Assembly: GCF_003693445.1 (NCBI RefSeq) | Contig: NZ_RFAR01000001.1 | Location: 1-64,000 of the forward strand | DNA length: 64,000 bases | From: Aquitalea palustris | GTDB taxonomy: Bacteria; Pseudomonadota; Gammaproteobacteria; Burkholderiales; Chromobacteriaceae | Direction of reading: 5' to 3' | Shown: piece by piece, positions 1 to 8,626 of the stretch | Layout: the number at the start of each line of letters is the position of its first letter | Position numbering within the stretch: the stretch's first letter is position 1 | Notes under the pieces: generated by a model | Database searches by the model: none | What the model was told of the DNA's origin: nothing | Seen by the model: the letters and a program-made list of their open reading frames with translations, nothing else | Translations under genes and position numbers: made by a program

Positions 1-96
1 AAAGTAGAAGCTTCCGCTCAGAAAGCTCAAGCTGCTGATGCTTCCGCTCCGGCCAAGAAAGCCAAAGCCAAGAAGGCCGCTTCCGCTGCCAAGTAA
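1..96 (+). CDS. C-terminal tail of an Ala/Lys-rich protein (partial)
   Basis: The window opens inside a reading frame that runs in frame 1 to a TAA at 94-96. The visible 31 residues are almost only Ala, Lys, Ser and Gln and end AKKAKAKKAASAAK. Such basic tails occur in histone H1-like proteins, AlgP-type regulators and some phasins, so the family cannot be decided from the tail. A strong terminator follows at 144-166. The beginning of the gene lies outside the window. Confidence 0.6.
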   Translation, partial: KVEASAQKAQAADASAPAKKAKAKKAASAAK

Positions 97-143
97 TCGG
101 CATGGAATCAACAGCTGACTACGGTTGGCTGTAGCCATACTTT

Positions 144-166
144 CGGGGCGCTTCGGCGCCCCGTTT
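144..166 (+). terminator. Rho-independent terminator with UUCG tetraloop
   Basis: A perfect 8-bp stem (CGGGGCGC / GCGCCCCG) closes a TTCG tetraloop and is followed by TTT. It lies 48 bases after the stop of the Ala/Lys-rich protein and 20 bases before the protease start, so it ends the upstream transcript. Confidence 0.85.
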
Positions 167-185
167 GCATTTGAAAGCCCATCCC

Positions 186-995
186 ATGCTGCGCATCCTC
201 CTGCTTTGCCTGTCTCTCTGCCTGTTGCCGCTGCCGGCCCAGGCCAAACCCACGGCCGAACAGCTCATCCTGTTCTTTGGCAAGGATGAACGCGTCAAGA
301 CCGACCCCGACAGCGCGCAATGGCAGCCGGTGGGGCAACTGGAAACCAAAAGCCACTTGGTATGCACCGCCACGCTAGTGGCCGAAGATGTCGTCGTCAC
401 CGCCGGCCATTGCTTCATCAACAAGCGTGGCCGTTTCGATCCGGCCATCAGCTTTACCGTAGGGCTGTCAGGCAATGAATATGCCGAGCAAAGCGGCATC
501 AGCGAAGTGCAGGTCGACAAGGACTTTCTGGCCGGGCTGGAACACCGCCCGGATGGCACGTATATCCCGAAAAAAATCGCCAATCGCGACTTTGCCTTTG
601 TCCGGCTAAGCCAGCCGCTGGGGCGCAGCCGTGGCGTGATACCGGTATTTGCCGGTGACAGTGCGGCGCTGAAACAGCAGCTGCAGGCGGCCAACTGGAA
701 AGTCACCAATGGCGGCTACCCGCTGGATGATCTGAGCCATCTGCTGGTGCACAGCAATTGCCAGGCCACCGGCCTGCTGCCGGACGGCCGGCTGACCCAC
801 CGCTGTGACACGCTGGAGGGCAATAGTGGCTCGCCCATGCTGGCGCGCATCAACGGCCGCATGACGCTGGTGGGCATTCAGAGTTCGGCCCCCAGCCCGG
901 CACGCCGCCGCAAGGAAGACAATATGGCGCTCGCCAGCCCCTTGTTCTATCAGCAATTGCAACAATTCATCGAGCAGGGCAAGCGCAAGAAATGA
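186..995 (+). CDS. Secreted trypsin-like (S1/V8-type) serine protease
   Basis: A predicted 269-residue exported endopeptidase of the S1 chymotrypsin fold. Residues 1-20 form a clear signal peptide (Leu-rich core, AQA cleavage site). The catalytic triad is visible: His75 in TAGHC, Asp135 in NRDFAFVRL and Ser214 in EGNSGSP. The layout resembles V8/glutamyl-endopeptidase-like proteins rather than HtrA, and no PDZ domain follows. The frame is open from a TTG at 165, but the ATG at 186 places the signal peptide correctly. A single-gene unit is likely, bounded by terminators on both sides. The substrate is unknown. Confidence 0.85.
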   Translation: MLRILLLCLSLCLLPLPAQAKPTAEQLILFFGKDERVKTDPDSAQWQPVGQLETKSHLVCTATLVAEDVVVTAGHCFINKRGRFDPAISFTVGLSGNEYAEQSGISEVQVDKDFLAGLEHRPDGTYIPKKIANRDFAFVRLSQPLGRSRGVIPVFAGDSAALKQQLQAANWKVTNGGYPLDDLSHLLVHSNCQATGLLPDGRLTHRCDTLEGNSGSPMLARINGRMTLVGIQSSAPSPARRRKEDNMALASPLFYQQLQQFIEQGKRKK

Positions 996-997
996 CA

Positions 998-1020
998 AAG
1001 GGGCCAAACAGGCCCCTTTC
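998..1020. terminator. Bidirectional terminator between protease and rph
   Basis: The stem AAAGGGGCC / GGCCCCTTT has a short AAACA loop and sits between two convergent genes. It has T-rich flanks in both directions, so it can stop transcription from both. Confidence 0.8.
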
Positions 1021-1049
1021 GCTTCATCACCGCTGGTGCAGTGGCTGGT

Positions 1050-1766
1050 TTACACGCCCAATGCCTGTTTCTGCAAGGTAATCAGCTCGGCAATACCTTG
1101 CTTGGCCAGGCGCATCATGCTGGCCATTTCCTCTTCCGAAAACGGCTCGCCCTCGGCCGTACCCTGCACTTCGACAAAGCGGCCGTTGCCGGTCATCACC
1201 ACATTCATGTCGGTTTCGCAGTCGGAGTCTTCCAGATAATCCAGATCCAGCACGACTTCACCCTGGTGAATACCCACCGAGATGGCGGCGACAAAATCGC
1301 GCAAGGGGCTTTCACTCAGCTTGCCCTGGGCCAGCAGGCCGCTGATGGCATCGTGCAGGGCGACAAAAGCACCGGTAATGCTGGCGGTACGGGTGCCACC
1401 ATCGGCCTGGATGACGTCGCAATCGATCTGGATCTGCCGTTCGCCCAGTTTTTCCATATCCACTACCGCCCGCAAGGAACGGCCGATCAGGCGCTGGATT
1501 TCCTGGGTGCGGCCACTTTGCTTGCCGGCGGCGGATTCGCGGCGCATGCGGCTGCCGGTCGAGCGCGGCAGCATGCCATATTCGGCGGTCACCCAGCCCT
1601 TGCCCTTGCCCTTGAGGAAGCCCGGCACCGATTCATCCACACTGGCGGTGCAGATGACTTTGGTATCACCAAACTCCACCAGCACCGAACCTTCGGCATG
1701 CTTGGTGTAATGACGGGTCAGGCGGATTTCGCGCAGGGCATCGCTATTGCGTTGTGAGGGTCGCAT
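1050..1766 (-). CDS. rph: Ribonuclease PH
   Basis: RNase PH is a phosphate-dependent 3'-5' exoribonuclease that trims tRNA precursors. The 238-residue product has the full family profile: N-terminal MRPSQR..D.LR, the [18 protein letters not shown] region, Arg-rich [18 protein letters not shown], and the [20 protein letters not shown] phosphate-binding segment. The ATG at 1766 is chosen over a TTG at 1778 because it matches the family N-terminus and has GGAAAG upstream. It is the last gene of a minus-strand group STPK-PP2C-rph, an order common in betaproteobacteria. Confidence 0.96.
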   Translation of the reverse strand: MRPSQRNSDALREIRLTRHYTKHAEGSVLVEFGDTKVICTASVDESVPGFLKGKGKGWVTAEYGMLPRSTGSRMRRESAAGKQSGRTQEIQRLIGRSLRAVVDMEKLGERQIQIDCDVIQADGGTRTASITGAFVALHDAISGLLAQGKLSESPLRDFVAAISVGIHQGEVVLDLDYLEDSDCETDMNVVMTGNGRFVEVQGTAEGEPFSEEEMASMMRLAKQGIAELITLQKQALGV

Positions 1767-1884
1767 TGTTCTTTCCAATATAAAACGGCATCAGGTGACA
1801 AGCGCTCGGCAGCCACCACCGGCCTGAAAACAATAACGCTGCCTACAAGGCAGCGCCGGGTTGAAAATGCCAGCAGCGCAGGCC

Positions 1885-2778
1885 TCAGCTTTGCTTGCCG
1901 GAAGGCGCTGCCACACGGCTGGCCAGGATTTCCTTGTGCATCAGCTCCAGATTCGGGTCCAGAATCACCCGTCCGGCATGCCGTGGTGGAGTCAGCAGCG
2001 TATCCAGCGCATCGGCCTTGCCGCTGATGTCGGCGCCATCATCCAGCAGGGTAATCGCCACCGCAGACAGATTGTCACCGGCACTGCCGGCACGGCGCTC
2101 GGCCACATTCATCAGCGCCGGCATCACTTGTCCGACGGCTCGGCCGATGAACACCTTCTCCATCTCGCTATCGCTGATCTGCGACCACAGCCCATCCGAG
2201 CACAGCACGATGGACGCACCGGCTTGCAGGAACTGCTTTTCGCCGATGTCGATATCCGGATCGCTGGTGGCGCCCAGGCAGTTATAAATCTTGTTGCGTT
2301 CCGGGTGCGTGCGTGCGCCCTCTTCGGTCAGCTTGCCCTGGTCGATCAGCCGCTGCACCTGGGAGTGGTCGCGCGAGCGCAAGCGCATGCCCTGCTTGTT
2401 ATCCAGCAGATACAGCCGCGAATCACCCACATGGCACCAGTACAGCATGCCCTGCTGGATGATGGCCGCCACGACGGTGGTACTGGGGATCTCCGGCAGA
2501 CGCTGGTCTGCGGCATAGTCCAGAATGGCCTGATGCGTCGAACTGATGGCATTGACCAGAAAACGGTTGGGATGCGACAGCGTGGGCGTGGCTTGCTGGT
2601 AAAACAGTTCGCTCATCAGATCGATGGTGATCTGCGCCGCCACCTCGCCCTGCAAATGCCCACCCATGCCATCGGCCACCACCAGCATCACCGCCTCACG
2701 CGAATGGGCAATCACCTGGCGGTCCTGGTTGTAGCTGCGGCCGCCGATCCGGCTTTCCTGAAAAATGGATAGTTTCAT
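1885..2778 (-). CDS. PP2C-family serine/threonine protein phosphatase
   Basis: A cytosolic metal-dependent (PPM/PP2C) phosphatase of 297 residues. The aspartate motifs of the binuclear metal site are present in order: RSYNQDR, VVADGMGG, HVGDSRLY, LCSDGLW and AGDNLSAV. The frame extends upstream, but the ATG at 2778 has a perfect GAGGAG ribosome site and gives the usual N-terminus. It lies 10 bases downstream of a protein kinase gene, so the two form a reversible phosphorylation pair. No transmembrane or FHA domain is visible. The target proteins are unknown. Confidence 0.92.
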   Translation of the reverse strand: MKLSIFQESRIGGRSYNQDRQVIAHSREAVMLVVADGMGGHLQGEVAAQITIDLMSELFYQQATPTLSHPNRFLVNAISSTHQAILDYAADQRLPEIPSTTVVAAIIQQGMLYWCHVGDSRLYLLDNKQGMRLRSRDHSQVQRLIDQGKLTEEGARTHPERNKIYNCLGATSDPDIDIGEKQFLQAGASIVLCSDGLWSQISDSEMEKVFIGRAVGQVMPALMNVAERRAGSAGDNLSAVAITLLDDGADISGKADALDTLLTPPRHAGRVILDPNLELMHKEILASRVAAPSGKQS

Positions 2779-2788
2779 CGACAACTCC

Positions 2789-3757
2789 TCAGGAAGAACG
2801 GCCGCCGGCCAGCCCCTTGATCCAGCCCACCAGCCGCTTGGCGGCCAGGGCAGATTCAGGCATCGGTTCGGGTTCGCTGTAATCGACATCCAGCAGGCGC
2901 TTTTGAATCGCCATTACGCTGGGAGGACGCTCATCGGGAGCCAGGTTCAGGCATTGATCCGTCAACTCAAGCAACTCTCTGGAATAATAATGGCGGAACA
3001 ACTTGCTTGCCGGCACCAGCTTGTCAGCTTCGCGCCGTTGCTCGGCAATTTGCGGGGTGTGGCCGCCCATGCAGACATACAGACAGGCGCCAATGGCGTA
3101 GATATCGGTCCACGGCCCCAGCGGCTGGTCCTTCTCGTATTGTTCGGGCGCGGCAAAGCCGGGCGTGTACATCGAGGCGAAATGCTTGTCGCGCCGCGAC
3201 AGCGTCTGGCGCGCAGCACCAAAATCCAGCAATAGCGGATGCCCGCCACGGCGCAGGTAGATATTGGCCGGCTTGATATCCAGATGCAGCAGTCGGTGCA
3301 AATGCACCTCGCGCAAGCCCGACAGCAGGGCAGCAAACCATTTGCGCAAGCGCCGCTCTTCGATCCGGCCCCCGGTCACCTCCAGCTCGCGCCCCAGCGA
3401 GCGGCCATCGGCATACTCCATCACCATATACACGGTCTGGTTGGCCCGGAAAAAATTGCTCACGTGCACTACATTGCTGTGGCTGATTTCAGCCAGAATG
3501 CGGCCTTCTTCAAAAAAGCACTTCAAACCCAGATTGAAGGCATCGCGGTCCAGCTCGTGCGGCACCGTGACCATGCCTTCCTCATCGCGCTCGGCCAGAT
3601 TGCGCGGCAGATACTCCTTGATGGCGTATTTGCGGTCGGCATCGTCCAGCGCCAGGTAGACGACGCTGAAGCCGCCCACGGACAGCTGGCGAACAATGGT
3701 GTACTCCGCCAGGCGATAGCCTACCGGCAAGGCAGTCAGTTGGCTGGATTGAGTCAT
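2789..3757 (-). CDS. Hanks-type serine/threonine protein kinase
   Basis: A soluble eukaryotic-like kinase of 322 residues. Visible elements are a Gly-rich loop (LSVGGFSVVY, 25-34), the ATP-anchoring Lys47 in AIKEYL, the catalytic loop HLDIKPAN with Asp160 and Asn165, the DFG metal motif at 178-180, and an APEQYE activation segment. There are no PASTA repeats or membrane helix, so it is not a cell-wall sensor kinase. It is cotranscribed with the PP2C phosphatase. The promoter probably lies in 3758-3857, shared divergently with yicC. Confidence 0.93.
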   Translation of the reverse strand: MTQSSQLTALPVGYRLAEYTIVRQLSVGGFSVVYLALDDADRKYAIKEYLPRNLAERDEEGMVTVPHELDRDAFNLGLKCFFEEGRILAEISHSNVVHVSNFFRANQTVYMVMEYADGRSLGRELEVTGGRIEERRLRKWFAALLSGLREVHLHRLLHLDIKPANIYLRRGGHPLLLDFGAARQTLSRRDKHFASMYTPGFAAPEQYEKDQPLGPWTDIYAIGACLYVCMGGHTPQIAEQRREADKLVPASKLFRHYYSRELLELTDQCLNLAPDERPPSVMAIQKRLLDVDYSEPEPMPESALAAKRLVGWIKGLAGGRSS

Positions 3758-3857
3758 GACATGGCAGTTGCTATAGTGTTCGTTGGCACGGAATTGAGCT
3801 ACAACAGCAATTCGGGCCCGCTATCGTTTTTACTGACATCACTATCGGGGACCCACA

Positions 3858-4724
3858 ATGATTCTAAGTATGACAGGCTTTGCCTCCATCAGCAGAGACT
3901 TTCCCGGCGGTTTGCTCAGCCTGGAAGTCCGCGCCGTCAACCACCGCTATCTGGATGTACAGATGCGCCTGCCGGAAGAGCTGCGCGTCATCGAACCGCA
4001 GCTGCGTGAGATGGTGTCATCTCGCGTGACCCGTGGCAAGCTGGAATGCCGTGTAGGCCTGAACCAGCTGGAAACCGACACCTCCACGCTGGAACTGAAC
4101 GCCCAGGCGCTGGACAGCCTGCTGCAGGTTGCCGCCCAGGTCGAACAGCGAGCACCGCAGGCCAAGGGGCTGTCCGTTGGCGAAATGCTGCGCTGGCCCG
4201 GCATCCTGAAAAGCAACTCGCTGCCGCCGGAAGTACTGCAACAGCTTTGCCTGCAAAGCCTGGCTACCGCGCTGGAAGACTTCAATGCCTCGCGTGGCCG
4301 CGAAGGTGAAAAGCTCAAGATCATCCTGCAAGAGCGCGTCAGCTCGATGGAAACCATCATCGCCGGCATCAAGCCCAAGTTGCCGCTGATTCTGGAAGCC
4401 TATATGAACAAGCTGTCCGGCCGCCTGCAAGAAGCGCTGGGCAATGTCGAGGATGACCGCATCAAGCAGGAATTTGCCCTGTTCGCCCAGAAGATCGACG
4501 TGGACGAAGAGCTCTCCCGCCTGACCACCCACCTGAGCGAAGTCAATCGCATCCTCAAGACCGGCGGCCAGACTGGCAAGCGCCTGGACTTCCTGATGCA
4601 GGAACTGAACCGCGAAGCCAACACCCTGGGCTCCAAATCAGTTTCCACCGAAACTACCCAGGCCTCGGTCGAGCTGAAGGTGCTGATCGAACAGATGCGC
4701 GAGCAGATCCAGAATATCGAGTAA
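3858..4724 (+). CDS. yicC: YicC-family endoribonuclease
   Basis: A 288-residue YicC/YloC protein, a conserved RNA-cleaving stress protein. The N-terminal signature MILSMTGFASISRDFPGG and the C-terminal GKRLDFLMQELNREANTLGSK block are both hallmarks of the family. A GGGGA ribosome site precedes the ATG. It is divergent from the kinase gene and ends in its own terminator at 4764-4787, so it appears monocistronic here. In many genomes gmk follows; it does not here. Confidence 0.94.
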   Translation: MILSMTGFASISRDFPGGLLSLEVRAVNHRYLDVQMRLPEELRVIEPQLREMVSSRVTRGKLECRVGLNQLETDTSTLELNAQALDSLLQVAAQVEQRAPQAKGLSVGEMLRWPGILKSNSLPPEVLQQLCLQSLATALEDFNASRGREGEKLKIILQERVSSMETIIAGIKPKLPLILEAYMNKLSGRLQEALGNVEDDRIKQEFALFAQKIDVDEELSRLTTHLSEVNRILKTGGQTGKRLDFLMQELNREANTLGSKSVSTETTQASVELKVLIEQMREQIQNIE

Positions 4725-4763
4725 ACTTTCATACCGTGTCACACCGTGGCACCGAACCAACAG

Positions 4764-4787
4764 AAGCCCCGCCAGCCGGGGCTTTTT
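4764..4787 (+). terminator. Rho-independent terminator of yicC
   Basis: The stem AGCCCCG / CGGGGCT has a five-base loop and is followed by TTTTT, 40 bases after the yicC stop. Confidence 0.88.
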
Positions 4788-4923
4788 CATTACGTTTAGC
4801 CAGGCGATCATCGCCTCCTCGCGCCAGCCAGGCACAGTTCATGGCGGTAATCTTTACATTGGAATGCTATTCATCCACTAACCTTGCCACCTAGAATGCC
4901 GGCTCTCACAAAAGGAATGAGTC

Positions 4924-5556
4924 ATGCGCCGGATCGTGTTGGCAGTAGGGGTAAGCGTCAGTCTGGGCGGGTGTAGCTATGGAGATTTGCTCAACACCAT
5001 CCCGGCCAGCAATAGTGATCCTTATATCCCGTCATCACCGCCGGTGGCCGTCGTGGCACCGCCAGCACGTGAGGAAATGGCATTTTTGCAGGCTCGTGGA
5101 TGTAGCGGATGCAATGAAATGCAGCGGTTTTATCGGTACATTCATGCCGACCCAGATGTAAGGAAATCGCGTATACCGCGCAATATCGCACTGGAAGAAG
5201 ACGACAATCTGGCGAAAAAACAGTGGGTGGATGAGGTGCGCACCGCGGTTTATTTTTCCAAGCAAATCCGTCTGGCCAACGGACAAAGCCTGTTTGAGCT
5301 GATCACGCACTGCGGCAAGGGCTGGGACAGCCCGGCCACCCAGGCCACGCTCGACCTGCCTGCCAATGCTACCCCCGGCTTCAGCATCCAGTACCTGATC
5401 AGCTTCAAGAAATATGGCCAGCCCATCGGGCTGCAGATGCGCGCACTGTTCAAGCGCCGGGGCGAGCAGCTGATTGCCAACAACGCCTTTGCCGAGTCCC
5501 TGCTGCGTAATCCGGACTTCATGCGTGTCAATGGCCTGCGCTGCTGGAATGACTGA
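4924..5556 (+). CDS. Putative lipoprotein with CxxC motif
   Basis: A 210-residue product of no family I recognise. The N-terminus is a short lipoprotein signal with lipobox LGGC (lipidated Cys17), then a Pro/Ser-rich spacer to about residue 48. The soluble part carries C60-S-G-C63 and two further cysteines (in THCGKGW and near the C-terminus in LRCWND), so disulfides in the periplasm are plausible. AAGGA eight bases before the ATG supports the start. A second lipoprotein gene follows in the same direction. Confidence 0.7.
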   Translation: MRRIVLAVGVSVSLGGCSYGDLLNTIPASNSDPYIPSSPPVAVVAPPAREEMAFLQARGCSGCNEMQRFYRYIHADPDVRKSRIPRNIALEEDDNLAKKQWVDEVRTAVYFSKQIRLANGQSLFELITHCGKGWDSPATQATLDLPANATPGFSIQYLISFKKYGQPIGLQMRALFKRRGEQLIANNAFAESLLRNPDFMRVNGLRCWND

Positions 5557-5776
5557 GCAAGGCGCGAAGCAAGCGGCTACTCGCACGCCTGCCGGTTTTG
5601 CATTTCTTTACCCGTCCGCAGGACCGTCAGTCCTCACCTGCACTCGCGCTGGCGTTAAGATGCCTGCAAACAGTGCGCTGCGCGCCAGACCTGCCCATCC
5701 AGCCTTGCGCGCGGGTCCTGTCCGGCAGGCATGCAGACCGGCGCTTGCAGCCACCATCACATCGGATCAGTCTTTG

Positions 5777-6286
5777 ATGTTCAAACCATTGCCAGCCTCG
5801 GCGCTGCGCCCGCTCTCATTCACAATAACTGCCCGCTGGCTCGCACTATGCGCGCTAGGCCTGTGCCTGGCAGCCTGCACCACTGCCGACTACACCACCT
5901 ACGAATATCGTAACGGCAACAAGGTGATTGACGGGGAGGGTGGCAGCAAGCGGCTGATAGACGACGTGGAAATATGGGATGCCGGCGACCCGCCTCACCG
6001 CTACCGGATCATGGGGATACTCCGCGTCAGCGATTATGATCAGCCCTATGTGAACCTCAACATACTGCATGCCATCGCCCAGCAGGTGAAGCGCAATGGC
6101 GGCAGCGCGGCCATTCTGCTCAGTGGTAATGGCGGCATGCGCCATGCCGGCGACAGCCTGACCTGGCACGAGCGCCTGGGGCTGCTGCAGGAAGACGGCT
6201 ACCGGACCCAGCTGGCACTGATGGTGCAATATCTGCCCGAGCCAACCGAAAAGCCGCCGGCCAAGCCAGTCAAGACGCTTCGTTAA
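5777..6286 (+). CDS. Putative lipoprotein
   Basis: A 169-residue hypothetical protein. From the ATG at 5777 the N-terminus shows a hydrophobic stretch ending in the lipobox CLAAC (Cys34), preceded by basic residues. The mature part has no motif I can name; the segment HAIAQQVKRNGGSAAILLSGNGG looks like an alpha/beta unit. The open frame extends back to 5474, but that part overlaps the preceding gene and reads like non-coding sequence, so the later start is used. The 3' end overlaps a convergent small gene by 17 bases. Confidence 0.65.
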   Translation: MFKPLPASALRPLSFTITARWLALCALGLCLAACTTADYTTYEYRNGNKVIDGEGGSKRLIDDVEIWDAGDPPHRYRIMGILRVSDYDQPYVNLNILHAIAQQVKRNGGSAAILLSGNGGMRHAGDSLTWHERLGLLQEDGYRTQLALMVQYLPEPTEKPPAKPVKTLR

Positions 6287-6509
6287 GCTGCTTAGCCAGC
6301 AAGTCAGCGGCGACACTGCTGAAGCTCACATCCTGTTCGTGGGCATACAGCGCCGCGCCGGCTCTGATCAGCTTGTCCAGTTCCGTCACAGTCAGTTTCG
6401 CCGCGATGTCGGCAATCGCTTGTGCCAGCAACAAGGGAATGGCCGACAGGCTGACCGGCTCCGGCGGCGGGTGGTTTTTCATCAGGCCCAGAATATCAAT
6501 GGCATCCAT
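6270..6509 (-). CDS. Small hypothetical protein
   Basis: A 79-residue protein, rich in Ala and Leu, with alternating helices and no motif I recognise. Support for it being real is the AGGAGG ribosome site five bases upstream of the ATG and a balanced, soluble composition. It overlaps the 3' end of the convergent lipoprotein gene by 17 bases. Confidence 0.55.
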   Translation of the reverse strand: MDAIDILGLMKNHPPPEPVSLSAIPLLLAQAIADIAAKLTVTELDKLIRAGAALYAHEQDVSFSSVAADLLAKQLNEAS

Positions 6510-6834
6510 GGCGGCCTCCTGCGTTGGCAGACAACGTTAGAGTGACACAACCGGCATATCGTTCAGTTGCCTTCCCCGTGATGGCCGGATGGTGTGCCGG
6601 GTGATCGCACCCGACTCCGCCAGCAGCGTCCTTTGCTGGCGCTTTAACCCGGGCTTGGGCCTCTTGAGTTGATTGTGCATAGCAGTACAGCCGAGCACGC
6701 CATGGGCGCTGGACATGGCCACGATTACCCGGCCAACAAGGCTGTCCGGATTTGGCGGCATCATGTCCGGGGCTGACCTGTTCAGCAGCACAGGCGGTCG
6801 CTAGGCTATGTCATCACCATCAGGAGGCCTGAGC
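6510..6834. other. Intergenic stretch without a convincing gene
   Basis: This 325-base stretch contains a minus-strand 84-codon frame (6537-6791) that I do not believe, because it has no ribosome site and an atypical composition. It also contains an 8-bp hairpin (CGCCAGCA / TGCTGGCG, 6618-6641) followed by CTTTAA, which may be a weak plus-strand terminator. Promoters for the flanking divergent genes should lie here, but no clear -35/-10 pair was found. Confidence 0.4.
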
Positions 6835-7125
6835 ATGCTGGAACTTCGCCCGAACTGTGAACATTGCCGTACGCCGCTGCCACCCGAGGCAGCCCATGCC
6901 CGCATCTGTTCATTTGAATGCACTTTCTGCGAGGACTGTGTGGCCTTGCTGCAGCAAGTCTGTCCCAACTGCGGCGGTGGCTTCAGCCCACGCCCGCTGC
7001 GCCCGGCCAGCCGCGGCCGGCATGATAATGATCTGCAGCATTACCCTGCGAGCCAACGCGAAGTCTATCGCCCGGTGGATCTGGCGGCACACGCGCGCTG
7101 GTTGGCTGAACGGCAACAGGACTGA
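6835..7125 (+). CDS. DUF1272 domain protein (zinc-binding)
   Basis: A 96-residue protein matching the DUF1272 pattern: MLELRPNCEHC at the start, then CSFECTFCEDC and VCPNCGGGF. Eight cysteines (8, 11, 25, 29, 32, 35, 43, 46) in pairs suggest two zinc sites. An in-frame ATG at 6808 exists, but AGGAGG at 6822-6827 sits correctly for the ATG at 6835, which also matches the family start. Function unknown. Confidence 0.88.
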   Translation: MLELRPNCEHCRTPLPPEAAHARICSFECTFCEDCVALLQQVCPNCGGGFSPRPLRPASRGRHDNDLQHYPASQREVYRPVDLAAHARWLAERQQD

Positions 7126-7245
7126 GCTGGCAGTGTCGTACTGAAACGGAAACAGCTCGGCAAACGGCCGCGCTGCCAGATGATGACCCCGGGCCAGCGG
7201 AGCTGGGGCGGTAACAAAATACCAAGCAGCAGCCTAGCGCAGAGA

Positions 7246-7270
7246 CAAAAAACCCCGCCGACGCGGGGTT
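7246..7270 (-). terminator. Terminator of the GarR-type reductase gene
   Basis: The stem AACCCCGC / GCGGGGTT has a four-base loop. Read on the minus strand it is followed by a run of Ts (complement of the A-run before 7251), 35 bases beyond the reductase stop. Confidence 0.88.
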
Positions 7271-7304
7271 ACGAATCGCACTAGCCATGCGGCCGGCAAG
7301 CGGC

Positions 7305-8171
7305 TTAATTCTGCTGCCAGATCAAGCGGGCGATGGCCGCGGAGTCCAGCTCACCCTCGCCCTGCTCGACCAACTGGCCGATCAGGCCGGCGACGCGCTC
7401 AGCTTCCGGCAGACGGATTCCCAGCTGGCGGGCGGTATCCAGCACTATGCCCATGTCTTTCCAGTGCAAATGGGCTTTGAATCCGGGTGCATAGTTGTCA
7501 TCAATCATGCGCTGGCCATGGATATCCAGTACCCGGCTTTGGGCAAAGCCACCCAACAGGGCCTCGCGCACCGGCGCCGGGTCAACACCGCAGGCCTTGG
7601 CCAGCTTCATGACCTCGGCCACGGCAGCCACGCCCACGCCAACGGCAATCTGATTGCAGGCCTTGGCCACCTGGCCGGCACCGGAATCACCGATATGGGT
7701 AATGGTCTTGCCCATGGCCTCCAGTGCCGGACGCACTTTGGCCAGTGCCTCGGCCTTGCCGCCCACCATGATGGTCAGGCTGCCATTCACTGCGCCCACC
7801 TGGCCGCCGGATACCGGGCAATCCAGAAAATCCACGCCAGCTGCTGCCAGACGCGCGGCAATGTCACGCGCACCAATCGGGGAAATGGTGCTCATGTCCA
7901 CGCACACCAGGCCCTTTTGCGCACCATGCACAGCACCCTGCTCGCCCAACAGCACCTGTTCCACATCGCCGGTATCGGAGACATTGCTCACCAGCACTTC
8001 CACCTGGGCGGCCAGTTGTGCCGGGCTATCTGCCCAGCTGGCTCCGGCAGCCAGTGCTGCCGCTGCGCTATCAGGCCGACGCGACCAGACAGTCACCGCA
8101 TGTCCGGCTTTCAACAGGTTCAACACGCAAGGCAGGCCCATGATGCCCAGCCCGATATAACCGACTTTCAT
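7305..8171 (-). CDS. 2-hydroxy-3-oxopropionate (tartronate semialdehyde) reductase-like
   Basis: A beta-hydroxyacid dehydrogenase of 288 residues, closest in style to GarR/GlxR, which reduce tartronate semialdehyde to D-glycerate with NAD(P)H. The N-terminal Rossmann motif is GLGIMG (7-12). The substrate motif DCPVSGGQVGA and the catalytic-lysine segment GAGQVAKACNQ are intact. The ATG at 8171 has GGAG five bases upstream; a longer frame to 8198 is less likely. No glyoxylate or galactarate genes are adjacent, so the exact substrate (tartronate semialdehyde or 3-hydroxyisobutyrate) is inferred only from sequence style. Confidence 0.85.
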   Translation of the reverse strand: MKVGYIGLGIMGLPCVLNLLKAGHAVTVWSRRPDSAAAALAAGASWADSPAQLAAQVEVLVSNVSDTGDVEQVLLGEQGAVHGAQKGLVCVDMSTISPIGARDIAARLAAAGVDFLDCPVSGGQVGAVNGSLTIMVGGKAEALAKVRPALEAMGKTITHIGDSGAGQVAKACNQIAVGVGVAAVAEVMKLAKACGVDPAPVREALLGGFAQSRVLDIHGQRMIDDNYAPGFKAHLHWKDMGIVLDTARQLGIRLPEAERVAGLIGQLVEQGEGELDSAAIARLIWQQN

Positions 8172-8254
8172 ATCCACTCCAGCTGTATGCGAAGGCAAAG
8201 CATAAGATTACCGCAAACTGCGGGTTTGAAGGGTAAGCACTGAGAATAAAGCAG

Positions 8255-8278
8255 GCATGCCATGCACGGATGGCATGC
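8255..8278 (-). terminator. Likely terminator of the flagellar operon
   Basis: A perfect 9-bp stem GCATGCCAT / ATGGCATGC with a six-base loop begins 7 bases after the stop of the last flagellar gene. Only a weak T-rich tract (CTTTATT) follows on the minus strand. Confidence 0.6.
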
Positions 8279-8284
8279 GGGACA

Positions 8285-8626
8285 TCAGCTGGATGGCTGC
8301 TTGTTCTGACGCCCGGCCAGCCAGGATTCGAATTCGAAATCGGCACCGGTCGCCTTGTTTTCCAGGAAATAGACAAAGGCCAGAATCTCGGCCACCGCGC
8401 GATAAAGCTCTTCGGGAATATGCCGGTCCAGATCGACCTGCATCAACAGCGAGACCAGCTCGGGCGAGTCATGCACGAAAACACCCGCATCCTTGGCCCG
8501 GTCAATGATGCGCTCGGCTAGCTGGCCATAGCCCTTGGCCACCACGGTTGGTGAGCGCTGCCCTTCGCGGTAGGCCAGGGCAACTGCCGACTTGCGGCCG
8601 TCTTCAGTCTTGGGAGACTGTGCCAT
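8285..8626 (-). CDS. FlhB C-terminal-domain-like protein (FhlB/YlqH type)
   Basis: A 113-residue stand-alone protein resembling the cytoplasmic domain of the export switch FlhB. It shows AVALAYREGQRSPTVVAKG and IPEELYRAVAEILAFVYFLE, both conserved in FlhB after the autocleavage site. The NPTH cleavage motif and the membrane part are absent. Similar small proteins are known in several phyla and can partly replace the FlhB C-terminal fragment. The start overlaps the FliK-like gene by 23 bases, so the two are translationally linked and may together tune substrate switching of the flagellar exporter. Confidence 0.85.
   Translation of the reverse strand: MAQSPKTEDGRKSAVALAYREGQRSPTVVAKGYGQLAERIIDRAKDAGVFVHDSPELVSLLMQVDLDRHIPEELYRAVAEILAFVYFLENKATGADFEFESWLAGRQNKQPSS

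Noticed and set aside
1861-2772. 303-codon plus-strand frame
   Set aside because: Antisense to the PP2C gene, whose metal-site motifs are complete.
5474-5776. N-terminal extension of the second lipoprotein
   Set aside because: Would overlap the preceding lipoprotein gene and put about 100 untypical residues before a clear lipoprotein signal.
6537-6791. 84-codon minus-strand frame in an intergenic region
   Set aside because: No ribosome site, Arg/Pro/Met-rich composition and a hairpin inside; not convincing as a gene.
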